Source: Rhodococcus sp. 1168 (GTDB lineage Bacteria > Actinomycetota > Actinomycetes > Mycobacteriales > Mycobacteriaceae). Taken from it: DNA of 64,000 nt. Where the stretch lies: the NCBI RefSeq assembly GCF_002091955.1, contig NZ_MKKY01000025.1, positions 62,001-126,000 on the forward strand, in the 5' to 3' direction. This document shows positions 15,591 to 22,869 of the stretch, in pieces (position 1 is the first letter of the stretch; each line of letters begins with the position of its first letter). The position numbers and the translations under genes were made by a program. The notes under the pieces were generated by a model that made no database searches, was not told the origin of the DNA, and saw only the letters and a program-made list of their open reading frames with translations.

Positions 15591-17225
15591 GTGACTGCAA
15601 CCTTGCGCGTGGACGATCTTGCGGCTTTCCACGGCGATCGAACGCTTTTCTCCGGCCTTTTCCTCACCGTCACCGAAGGGGACGTCATCGGACTTGTCGG
15701 TGCCAACGGGGCCGGTAAGTCGACCTTGTTGACGCTGTTGGCCGGCGTCGGAACTGCAGATTCCGAGGGCGATATCTACACTTCGCCGCCCGATGCCACT
15801 GTCGGCTATCTCGCGCAGGAACCCGAGCGTGTTCCCGGTGAGAAGGTTGTCGAATTCCTCGGCCGCCGGACGGGTGTCACTCTGGCCGAGGAGTCGATGA
15901 ATGCTGCGGCGGAAGCCCTCGGATCCGGCGAGGGCGAGGATCTGTACACCCCGGCACTGGAGCGGTGGCTCGCGCTCGGCGGTGCCGATCTGGCCGAGCG
16001 CACCGAGAAGGTCTTGGCAGAATTGGGTCTCGACACCGGTGGAGAAGTCTTGATGACCTCGCTCTCCGGTGGGCAGGCGGCCCGGGCCGGGTTGGCGGCG
16101 ATCCTGCTGGCGCGTTACGACATCCTGCTACTCGACGAGCCGACCAACGATCTCGACCTCGCCGGGTTGGAGCAGTTGGAACGTTTCGTCGTCGACACCC
16201 GTGCAGCGATCGTCGTCGTCAGTCACGATCGTGAGTTCCTGGAGCGCACGGTCACCGGCATCGTCGAACTGGATCGGGCGCAGCACCGAATCGACGTCTA
16301 CGACGGCAGCTATCAGTCGTATCTGGCCGAGCGTGAGATCGCCCGGCAGCATGCGCGCGAGAAGTACGACGAGTTCGCCGACACCAAGTCCTCGCTGGAA
16401 TCTCGCGCCCAGATGCAGCGCAACTGGATGGAGTCCGGGGTTCGCAACGCTCGTCGCAAAGCGCCCGACAACGACAAGATCGCGCGCAAGACTCGTGCCG
16501 AATCGACCGAGAAGCAGGCGGCGAAGGCTCGGCAGACCCAACGCAGAATCGAGCGGCTCGAAGTCGTCGAGGAACCGCGTAAGGAGTGGGAACTACGGAT
16601 GGAGATCGCGAGCGCTCCGCGCAGCGGCACCGTCGTTTCGGTTCTGAGCGGTGCGGTGGTTACTCGGCCGGCGTTCACTTTCGGACCGGTGACGACGCAG
16701 ATCGAGTGGGGTGATCGCATTCTGATCACCGGCGAGAACGGGTCGGGTAAGACGACGTTGCTGTCGGTGTTGCTGGGCAAGCTGGTGCCGGACGAGGGCA
16801 CCGCATCACTGGGTTCGGGTGTCGCGATCGGCGAAATCGACCAGGCACGTGAGCTTTTCACTGGTGTCGCGACGGTGTCGGACTCGTTGAGTGCTGCAGT
16901 TCCCGATTGGCCGGACGCTGAAGTCCGCACTCTGTTGGCAAAATTCGGTCTCCGTGGGGACGACGCACTGAGGCCCGCAGGATCATTGTCTCCGGGTGAA
17001 CGAACCCGTGCCGCCCTGGCCTTGTTGCAGGCGCGAGGGGTCAATCTCCTGGTACTCGACGAGCCGACGAACCATCTGGACCTCCCGGCGATCGAGCAAC
17101 TCGAGCGGGCGATGGAGAACTTCGAAGGAACATTGCTGCTGGTCACGCATGATCGACGGATGCTCTCCACGGTGCGCAGTACGCGACGCTGGGTGATGTC
17201 CGACGGAAAGTTGTCAGAAATGTAG
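15591..17225 (+). CDS. ABC-F family ATP-binding protein
   Basis: A 544-residue protein with two ABC domains in one chain and no membrane segments, the ABC-F layout (ribosome-associated ATPases such as EttA/Uup or antibiotic-resistance factors). Domain 1 has Walker A GANGAGKST, signature LSGGQAARAG and Walker B ILLLDEPTNDLD. A basic coiled linker follows (KAPDNDKIARKTR and on). Domain 2 has GENGSGKTT, LSPGERTRAAL and LLVLDEPTNHLD. GTG 15591 is chosen; the frame is open upstream but runs into the tandem repeats. No clear ribosome site is visible. Confidence 0.9.
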   Translation: MTATLRVDDLAAFHGDRTLFSGLFLTVTEGDVIGLVGANGAGKSTLLTLLAGVGTADSEGDIYTSPPDATVGYLAQEPERVPGEKVVEFLGRRTGVTLAEESMNAAAEALGSGEGEDLYTPALERWLALGGADLAERTEKVLAELGLDTGGEVLMTSLSGGQAARAGLAAILLARYDILLLDEPTNDLDLAGLEQLERFVVDTRAAIVVVSHDREFLERTVTGIVELDRAQHRIDVYDGSYQSYLAEREIARQHAREKYDEFADTKSSLESRAQMQRNWMESGVRNARRKAPDNDKIARKTRAESTEKQAAKARQTQRRIERLEVVEEPRKEWELRMEIASAPRSGTVVSVLSGAVVTRPAFTFGPVTTQIEWGDRILITGENGSGKTTLLSVLLGKLVPDEGTASLGSGVAIGEIDQARELFTGVATVSDSLSAAVPDWPDAEVRTLLAKFGLRGDDALRPAGSLSPGERTRAALALLQARGVNLLVLDEPTNHLDLPAIEQLERAMENFEGTLLLVTHDRRMLSTVRSTRRWVMSDGKLSEM

Positions 17226-17263
17226 GGTTGACGAATCGTTGGGTTTACACAACACTTTGATGC

Positions 17264-17536
17264 ATGAGCCCCATAAAGCGTGGGAACACGCTCCCGATTT
17301 ACAACCGGGTGGGAGTTCTGCGGGCAGAACGAAAGATGAGCCGCGCGCAACTTGCCGAACTCGTCGAAGTGAACCCTCAGACTGTGGGCGCCCTCGAACG
17401 TGGTGACCACTACCCGAGTCTCGATCTCGCATTGCGCATTTGCGACGTCTTCCACCTACCCGTGGAAGCAGTGTTCTCGCGAGAAGAGTTCGGACCGCTC
17501 TCCGCAGAGTTGTACCGAAGGGAGAAGAACCCATGA
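17264..17536 (+). CDS. XRE-family helix-turn-helix regulator (small)
   Basis: A 90-residue protein that is essentially one Cro/C1-type domain: LRAERKMSRAQLAELVEVNPQTVGALERGDHYPSLDLALRI, ending in FHLPVEAVFSREEF, as in YozG-like regulators. Its stop overlaps the ATG of the membrane-protein gene (ATGA, 17533-17536). It heads an operon with a membrane protein, an ABC ATPase and an ABC permease and probably controls it. The TTGACG at 17228-17233 may be its -35 element; the -10 is not obvious. Confidence 0.88.
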   Translation: MSPIKRGNTLPIYNRVGVLRAERKMSRAQLAELVEVNPQTVGALERGDHYPSLDLALRICDVFHLPVEAVFSREEFGPLSAELYRREKNP

Positions 17537-18069
17537 CCACACCCGACGCCGCGGACATTTTGACCCGCTACCAAACATTTCGAACCAGACGCTTTCTCGA
17601 GAACGATGCCAAGACGCGCAACTGGCTCCCGACGTGGCGCACCCAGCGTCGTCGACGCGTCCTCGGAGTTGCCGTCGTTGCCGTCCTCTTCACGCTACTG
17701 GTGATCTCGGTCCTTTCCCTGTTCTGGCAGTACGCCCCCATCGCCTGGCTGCCGGCCACGGCGGCGTTCCTCGTCCTGTGGACGATGCTGCAGACGGTGT
17801 CCGGCCGACACAGTGACGCTCCCGTGGGCGCACTCGACGAGTGGGAAGTCCAGCAGCGCAACGAAGCTCGATCGATCGGGCTGACGGTGACCCAGAGCCT
17901 GGTGCTGGTGGCGGTCATGGCGTCGATCTTCCTCTCGACCTGGATCGAGAACGATCGTCTCGCCTACGCCGGAGCACTCTGGACGCTGACCGCATTGCTG
18001 GCCGGAATCTGCTCTCCCGCTTTGATTCTTGCGTGGATAACCCCCGACCCCGATCCGGAAGACCTCTGA
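17533..18069 (+). CDS. Four-helix membrane protein of XRE-ABC operon
   Basis: A 178-residue integral membrane protein of unknown family. After a basic N-terminus (WRTQRRRRVLG) come hydrophobic segments at about residues 38-60, 64-85, 114-134 and 140-165, and an acidic tail DPDPEDL. The start at 17533 is set by the overlap with the XRE gene; a longer open frame upstream is ignored. Gene order suggests it is an accessory or sensor subunit of the ABC exporter that follows. Confidence 0.75.
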   Translation: MTTPDAADILTRYQTFRTRRFLENDAKTRNWLPTWRTQRRRRVLGVAVVAVLFTLLVISVLSLFWQYAPIAWLPATAAFLVLWTMLQTVSGRHSDAPVGALDEWEVQQRNEARSIGLTVTQSLVLVAVMASIFLSTWIENDRLAYAGALWTLTALLAGICSPALILAWITPDPDPEDL

Positions 18070-18081
18070 CCGAAAGGGACC

Positions 18082-18975
18082 ATGAGTACCCTCACGATCG
18101 ACTCCATCTCCAAACGTTACGGCGACACGATCGCCCTCGACGCACTGAGCTTCGACGTCCGCCCTGGTGAACTGTTCGGCTTCGTGGGCAGTAACGGTGC
18201 CGGTAAAACCACCACCATGCGCATCGCGCTCGGCGTACTGTCCGCCGACTCCGGACAGGTCCTGCTCGGCGGAAAACCCGTGGACCTCGAAGTACGTCGC
18301 ACGATCGGCTACATGCCCGAGGAACGTGGGCTCTATCCCAAGATGAAGGTCGGCCCCCAGCTCGCGTATCTCGCTGAGCTGCATGGCCTCTCGGCTCCCG
18401 TTGCCAAGGATGCGGTACAGCGCTGGACCGAGCGACTCGGAATATCCTCACGACTCGGCGATACCGTCGACGCACTGAGCCTGGGCAATCAACAACGCGT
18501 GCAGCTCGCCGCAGCCCTCGTACACGACCCCGCTGTTCTCGTTCTCGACGAACCATTCTCCGGATTGGATCCAGTAGCCGTCGACGTCATGAGCGAGGTA
18601 CTACGCGAGAAAGCCGCCGCAGGAGTCCCCGTCATTTTCTCGAGCCATCAACTCGATTTGGTACAGCGATTGTGCGATCGCGTCGGCATCATCGCCGCCG
18701 GGTCGATGCGGGCAGTCGGAACCGTCGACGAGCTCCGCGGATCCGGCGACGCACAGCTGCAGGTGCATGTACCGGCAGCCACGCAAGGATGGGCCGACAG
18801 CATTGCCGGAGTCACCACCCTGAGTCACCGCGACGGACACTTCGTGCTCAGCCTGAAGCAAGGCGCCTCCGATCAGGACGTCCTGCATGCCGCATTGGCC
18901 ACCGGCCCGGTACACGAATTCTCCGTCCACAAACCATCGCTCAGTGATCTGTTTCGAGAGGCGGTAGTGGCATGA
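18082..18975 (+). CDS. ABC transporter ATP-binding protein (NatA/DUF4162 type)
   Basis: A 297-residue ABC ATPase with Walker A GSNGAGKTT, a Q-loop near YMPEERGLYPKM, signature LSLGNQQRVQ (a variant of LSGGQ), Walker B VLVLDEPFSGLD and switch His in FSSHQ. The C-terminal 80 residues form an extra domain as in NatA-type ATPases. It starts 12 bp after the membrane-protein gene and overlaps the permease gene by ATGA. Together they make an ABC-2 exporter, possibly for Na+, drugs or peptides. Confidence 0.9.
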   Translation: MSTLTIDSISKRYGDTIALDALSFDVRPGELFGFVGSNGAGKTTTMRIALGVLSADSGQVLLGGKPVDLEVRRTIGYMPEERGLYPKMKVGPQLAYLAELHGLSAPVAKDAVQRWTERLGISSRLGDTVDALSLGNQQRVQLAAALVHDPAVLVLDEPFSGLDPVAVDVMSEVLREKAAAGVPVIFSSHQLDLVQRLCDRVGIIAAGSMRAVGTVDELRGSGDAQLQVHVPAATQGWADSIAGVTTLSHRDGHFVLSLKQGASDQDVLHAALATGPVHEFSVHKPSLSDLFREAVVA

Positions 18976-20165
18976 GCGAAAAACTGACCTCGACACGAGC
19001 TGTACGTTTGATCGCCAAGCGCGAGTTCGCGGTACAGGTGATGAAGAAGAGCTTCGTCATCAGCAACATCATCATCCTCGCCGCCATCGTCGGCGGCATC
19101 ATCGCCTTCTCTGTCTTCTCCGGCGGCGACGACGACCGGGACGTCATCGGCGTCGTCGGCGATCAGTCGATAGCGTCGGTACTGCAGGCCACCGGGGATG
19201 CCGTCGGCAATCCAGTCGAGGTCCGCGAACTCTCCGACGCCGCTGCCGCGCGTGGTGACGTCGAATCGGGCGAGGTTGCCGTGGCACTGGTGCCCGAGAA
19301 TGCAGGGGCCTACACCGCGATCACCGATTCCGAACTGACCGGAACACTGCGGGCCATCATCGAAAGCAGCGTCCAGACGCAGGCGACCGATACCGCGCTC
19401 GAAGCGCAGGGTGCCGATCGCGCCGCGTTGGCTGCCGCCACCACCGCGGCGACCGTCACCGTCGACGCCATCGATCCGCCCGATCCCGAAGCAGGACAAC
19501 GCACTGCACTGGCACTGTCCGCAGTGTTCATCCTCTACGCGCAGATCATCGGCTTCGGCATGTACGTCGCGATGGGCGTCGTCGAGGAGAAGTCCTCGCG
19601 TGTCGTCGAACTGCTCCTGTCGACCGTTCGTCCACTACAACTGCTGTGGGGCAAGATAATCGGCATCGGCGCCGTCGGAATCCTTCAACTGGCCATGTAC
19701 GGAGTCGCGGGAGTCGGCACCGGCCTCGCCACCGGAGTTCTGACCGTCACCGGTGCCGCGATCAGCGTGTTCGCCGGTACGCTCGGCTGGTTCATCCTCG
19801 GCTTCGCCTTCTTCGCAGTGCTCTATGCAGCGGGCGGGTCCATGGTCTCGCGGCAGGAGGACGTCAACTCCACGACCATGCCTCTGCTACTGCTGATCAT
19901 GGCAATGTTCTTCTCCGCCTTCTATTCCGTCGGCGATCCGGAGAGCACCCTGAGCAGTGTGCTCAGTTGGATCCCACCGTTCTCCGCAGTCATGATGCCG
20001 CTACGCATCGCCGCCGGAGTCGCGCCGATCTACCAAATTGTCGGAACCGCGCTGATCATGCTCGCGACCACCGCGGCCCTCGCCGTCGTCGCCGCGAAGA
20101 TCTACCAGCGTTCCATCCTGCGCATCGGCAAGACCGTTACGTGGAAGGAAGCGTTCGCTCGCTAA
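18972..20165 (+). CDS. ABC-2 type permease (NatB-like)
   Basis: A 397-residue permease. One N-terminal transmembrane helix (SFVISNIIILAAIVGG) is followed by an extracytoplasmic domain of about 130 residues rich in Ala and Asp, then five or six C-terminal helices. The hallmark VEEKSSRVVELLLSTVRP follows the second helix, as in NatB-type subunits. It pairs with the preceding ATPase. The substrate cannot be inferred. The end of this gene contains the -10 element of the leaderless accD3 transcript. Confidence 0.89.
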   Translation: MSEKLTSTRAVRLIAKREFAVQVMKKSFVISNIIILAAIVGGIIAFSVFSGGDDDRDVIGVVGDQSIASVLQATGDAVGNPVEVRELSDAAAARGDVESGEVAVALVPENAGAYTAITDSELTGTLRAIIESSVQTQATDTALEAQGADRAALAAATTAATVTVDAIDPPDPEAGQRTALALSAVFILYAQIIGFGMYVAMGVVEEKSSRVVELLLSTVRPLQLLWGKIIGIGAVGILQLAMYGVAGVGTGLATGVLTVTGAAISVFAGTLGWFILGFAFFAVLYAAGGSMVSRQEDVNSTTMPLLLLIMAMFFSAFYSVGDPESTLSSVLSWIPPFSAVMMPLRIAAGVAPIYQIVGTALIMLATTAALAVVAAKIYQRSILRIGKTVTWKEAFAR

Positions 20166-20168
20166 GCT
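20163..20168 (+). promoter_or_regulatory. -10 element for leaderless accD3 transcript
   Basis: TAAGCT matches the actinobacterial TANNNT -10 box and stands exactly 7 bases before ATG 20176, so transcription would start at the initiation codon. No ribosome site is present. It overlaps the permease stop codon (TAA). Confidence 0.5.
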
Positions 20169-20175
20169 TCCCACC

Positions 20176-21681
20176 ATGAGCACACGAACGTCCGCCGCCG
20201 AGATACTCGATGCAGTTCTCGACGGCGGATCGTTCGTCTCCTGGGACACCACTCCGCTCGACGTCTCCCCCGGCCCCGCCTACGCAGCCGATCTCGCGGC
20301 AGCCCGAGACAAGAGCGGCGTCGACGAATCGGTCCTGACCGGCTCCGGCACGATCGACGGCCGTCGGGTAGCGGTCATCGCGTGCGAGTTCGGCTTCTTG
20401 GCGGGGTCCATCGGTGTGGCAGCTGCCGAACGAATCGTCGTTGCAATCGAACGTGCCACCGCCGAAAATCTGCCGCTGATCGCGTCGCCGACGTCCGGCG
20501 GCACTCGGATGCAGGAGGGCACCCTCGCCTTCGTGCAGATGGTCAAGATCGCAGCCGCCGTCACCATGCACAAGCAGGTGGGATTGCCGTATCTGGTCTA
20601 TCTGCGAAACCCGACGACGGGTGGAGTATTCGCATCATGGGGTTCGTTGGCGCACGTGACGGTTGCCGAACCCGAAGCACTCATCGGATTTCTCGGACCA
20701 CGCGTGTATCAGGCGCTCTACGACAAACCTTTTCCCGAGGGCGTCCAGACGGCGGAGAACCTGTATCGGCACGGAGTCATCGACGGCGTCGTGCCGGTGG
20801 CGAATCTACGCCATCTGCTCGTGCGGATCCTGCGCGTCGTCGGAGGTGATGCCGCACCGGCGCTCACACTCGAACCTGCGCCACTGGTCGCGGACATCGA
20901 AGAGCGCACGGCGTGGCAGTCGGTGATCTCCTCCCGCCGACCAGACCGCCCCGGAGTTCGCGAATTGCTGGAGCATGCAGCCACCGAACAAGTCCCGTTG
21001 AGCGGCACCGGCCAAGGCGAATCCGACGGCACGATTCTTTTGTCACTCTGCCGATTTCGAGGAATCGCATGTGTCCTCTTCGGCAACGATCGCAGCAGCC
21101 ACAGCGTCACGGCCACGATGGGCCCGGGCGCGCTCCGCGAAGCCCGACGCGGCATGCGGCTCGCCGAAGAACTCTCGATTCCGCTGGTTCTGGTGATCGA
21201 TACGTTCGGTGCAGCGCTGTCGAAAGAGGCGGAGGAAGGTGGCCTCGCTCCCGAGATCGCCCGCTGCATATCCGATCTCGTCACCCTCGACACGCCCACA
21301 GTGTCCATACTTCTGGGCCAAGGCACCGGTGGTGGTGCCCTGGCACTGCTACCCGCGGACCGCACACTGTGTGCGGAGAACGCCTGGCTCGCACCACTGC
21401 CGCCGGAAGGTGCAAGTGCCATCGTGCACCGCGACACCAGCCATGCCGCCGACATGGCCGAGTCGCAGGGCATCCGATCCGTCGATCTCCTCCGTGCGGG
21501 AATCGTCGACGCCATCGTCCCCGAAAGTCCCGACGCGGCCGCAGAACCAGTCGACTTCTCGCTACGCGTCGCCGGCGCCATCGCGCGCGAACTACAAGGT
21601 CTGAGTCACCAGGATCCGGGCGCGCGGCTGACCACTCGGCTGAGCCGCTATCGGACCTTAGGCCTTCGGGACCAGCGCTAG
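20176..21681 (+). CDS. accD3: Acyl-CoA/acetyl-CoA carboxylase carboxyltransferase (AccD3-like)
   Basis: A 501-residue carboxyltransferase with both crotonase-fold halves in one chain. The N-half has SPTSGGTRMQEGTLAFVQM and NPTTGGVFASWG (carboxybiotin side); the C-half has IPLVLVIDTFGAALSKEAEEGG and ILLGQGTGGGALALLPAD (acyl-CoA side). It lacks the N-terminal zinc finger of E. coli AccD. Length and order match mycobacterial AccD3, which also lies near prrA/prrB. It would transfer carboxylate from a biotinylated AccA-type subunit, not encoded here. It is convergent with the AbiEi-like gene. Confidence 0.88.
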   Translation: MSTRTSAAEILDAVLDGGSFVSWDTTPLDVSPGPAYAADLAAARDKSGVDESVLTGSGTIDGRRVAVIACEFGFLAGSIGVAAAERIVVAIERATAENLPLIASPTSGGTRMQEGTLAFVQMVKIAAAVTMHKQVGLPYLVYLRNPTTGGVFASWGSLAHVTVAEPEALIGFLGPRVYQALYDKPFPEGVQTAENLYRHGVIDGVVPVANLRHLLVRILRVVGGDAAPALTLEPAPLVADIEERTAWQSVISSRRPDRPGVRELLEHAATEQVPLSGTGQGESDGTILLSLCRFRGIACVLFGNDRSSHSVTATMGPGALREARRGMRLAEELSIPLVLVIDTFGAALSKEAEEGGLAPEIARCISDLVTLDTPTVSILLGQGTGGGALALLPADRTLCAENAWLAPLPPEGASAIVHRDTSHAADMAESQGIRSVDLLRAGIVDAIVPESPDAAAEPVDFSLRVAGAIARELQGLSHQDPGARLTTRLSRYRTLGLRDQR

Positions 21682-21751
21682 AACGTCTCGGCCGCCGGCG
21701 GCACCGACTATGACGCCGCCCTGACGGTTGGGGGCGAATCAGCACTGCTGT

Positions 21752-21809
21752 GTGCACACTATTGGCCCGATTCGACGGGATTCCGGCGATCCGCGCCAAT
21801 AGTGTGCAC
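21752..21809. repeat. Hairpin repeat, copy 1 (flanks AbiEi-like gene)
   Basis: Perfect 15-bp arms (21752-21766 and 21795-21809; GTGCACACTATTGGC and its complement) enclose a 28-base core. The right arm abuts the stop codon of the AbiEi-like gene (21810). Bases 21754-21808 match copy 2 (22756-22810) at 52 of 55 positions. Two of the three differences are one compensated stem pair. Confidence 0.9.
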
Positions 21810-22733
21810 TCAGGCCGGCGGTGGAGAATTGATCGACTTTCGTCTCCTCCGCACGACCGTCATGATCTCCTCAACCACACCGTCGAGATCCGACATCACC
21901 GTCGCCGCCGAATACCGCAGCACCAGCCACCCGTCCAGTACCAATGTGTTCTGCCGTCGACGATCGCTGGTGAACGTCGCCGGATCGATGTGAAATGCGC
22001 GCCCGTCGATCTCCACGATGACGCGAGCACGGAAGTCCACGAGGTCACCATAGAACCGGCCGACTTTCGCATTGATCTCCATACGAAAGTTGCGTGCCGT
22101 CAATGCCCTGGCCACGCGCCGCTCAGGTTCCGAACGGGTACCCGGGCAGCACCGTCGAAGCTGTTCTCGCAGCGCAGTCATACCGTTCATTCCACCCGTG
22201 GTCTCGCAGAATTCGGCCACTCTGCCCCAAGGAATGTGCATGTCGATCGCAGCGTCGAAGAACTGTTCCAACTGGGGCTTCGGCAGCGTCGCCGACACGT
22301 CCAGGAAGGTCTGCTCGATCGTGACGACCCGCAACCCCCGATATGCCGTGACCGTCGGGAGTGTGCGTCGATAGAGCCGAATCCAGTCGGGGCAGCGAAC
22401 CTGACCCGACGGGTCTACGGTCGCCTCGACATGCGCAGGCTCGTACTCGATGAGCCCCCACAGCCACGCCGCGGTCAAGTGGCTGATCACCGCACCCGGT
22501 TTCCACAGCGTCACGGCTGTGCACAGGCCCAGATAGTCAGGCTTCTCGTCGTCGTAGACCTGCGGTAAAACTCTGATCAACTTCCCCGAGCGGACGCGAG
22601 AGGCGATATTCCCGCGGCTCGCCCCCGCCGCGATCAGTTGTGCTGATGTACGAACCCCCATGGCGTACACCGTTGCCGACGGGACCGCTTCGCGGTAGAG
22701 GCGATCTCGAAACTGTGGACAACTGCTATCCAT
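21810..22733 (-). CDS. AbiEi antitoxin-like N-terminus with DUF559/Vsr-like nuclease domain
   Basis: A 307-residue protein. The N-terminal part (about 1-60) looks like the winged-helix of AbiEi-type type IV antitoxins: GVRTSAQLIAAGASRGNIASRVRSGKLIRVLPQVY. The middle has the AISHLTAAWLWGL and ITVEQTFLDV-like motifs of that family. The C-terminal 110 residues resemble DUF559/Vsr endonucleases (PD-(D/E)XK superfamily): SEPE (202-204), LVDFR (D233), VEIDG (E241, D243), DRRRQN, then W269. No AbiEii toxin gene is adjacent, so it is an orphan. It is flanked by two hairpin repeats and carries an inverted repeat across its start codon. Confidence 0.8.
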   Translation of the reverse strand: MDSSCPQFRDRLYREAVPSATVYAMGVRTSAQLIAAGASRGNIASRVRSGKLIRVLPQVYDDEKPDYLGLCTAVTLWKPGAVISHLTAAWLWGLIEYEPAHVEATVDPSGQVRCPDWIRLYRRTLPTVTAYRGLRVVTIEQTFLDVSATLPKPQLEQFFDAAIDMHIPWGRVAEFCETTGGMNGMTALREQLRRCCPGTRSEPERRVARALTARNFRMEINAKVGRFYGDLVDFRARVIVEIDGRAFHIDPATFTSDRRRQNTLVLDGWLVLRYSAATVMSDLDGVVEEIMTVVRRRRKSINSPPPA

Positions 22734-22744
22734 CCACAGTTTCG
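22708..22744. promoter_or_regulatory. Inverted repeat across the AbiEi-like start codon, putative operator
   Basis: Perfect 12-bp arms CGAAACTGTGGA (22708-22719) and TCCACAGTTTCG (22733-22744) lie 13 bp apart and overlap the ATG at 22731-22733. AbiEi antitoxins are known to repress their own operons by binding inverted repeats near the promoter, so this is a natural autoregulatory site. It could alternatively form an mRNA hairpin that hides the start codon. Confidence 0.55.
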
Positions 22745-22755
22745 GGTACCTCAGC

Positions 22756-22810
22756 GCACACTATCGGCCCGATCCGACGGGATTCCGGCGATCCGCGCCG
22801 ATAGTGTGCA
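22756..22810. repeat. Hairpin repeat, copy 2 (flanks AbiEi-like gene)
   Basis: Perfect 13-bp arms GCACACTATCGGC (22756-22768) and its complement (22797-22809) surround the same core as copy 1. It lies between the divergent AbiEi-like and prpE genes, so it is not placed as a terminator for either. It is followed by a short T-run. Confidence 0.9.
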
Positions 22811-22857
22811 TTTTTCGGCGACCCCGGAGAAGTACCCACATGCAACCGACGCCCAAC

Positions 22858-22863
22858 TAGGGT
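22858..22863 (+). promoter_or_regulatory. -10 element for leaderless prpE transcript
   Basis: TAGGGT (TANNNT) ends 6 bases before ATG 22870 and no ribosome site is visible, consistent with a leaderless mRNA. No convincing -35 was seen. Confidence 0.45.
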
Positions 22864-22869
22864 TGCCAC

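Noticed and set aside
15220..15706. Frames running through the 35-bp tandem repeats
   Set aside because: The Arg/Gly/Ser-rich repeats come from translating a 35-bp array; the divergent genes have good starts outside it.
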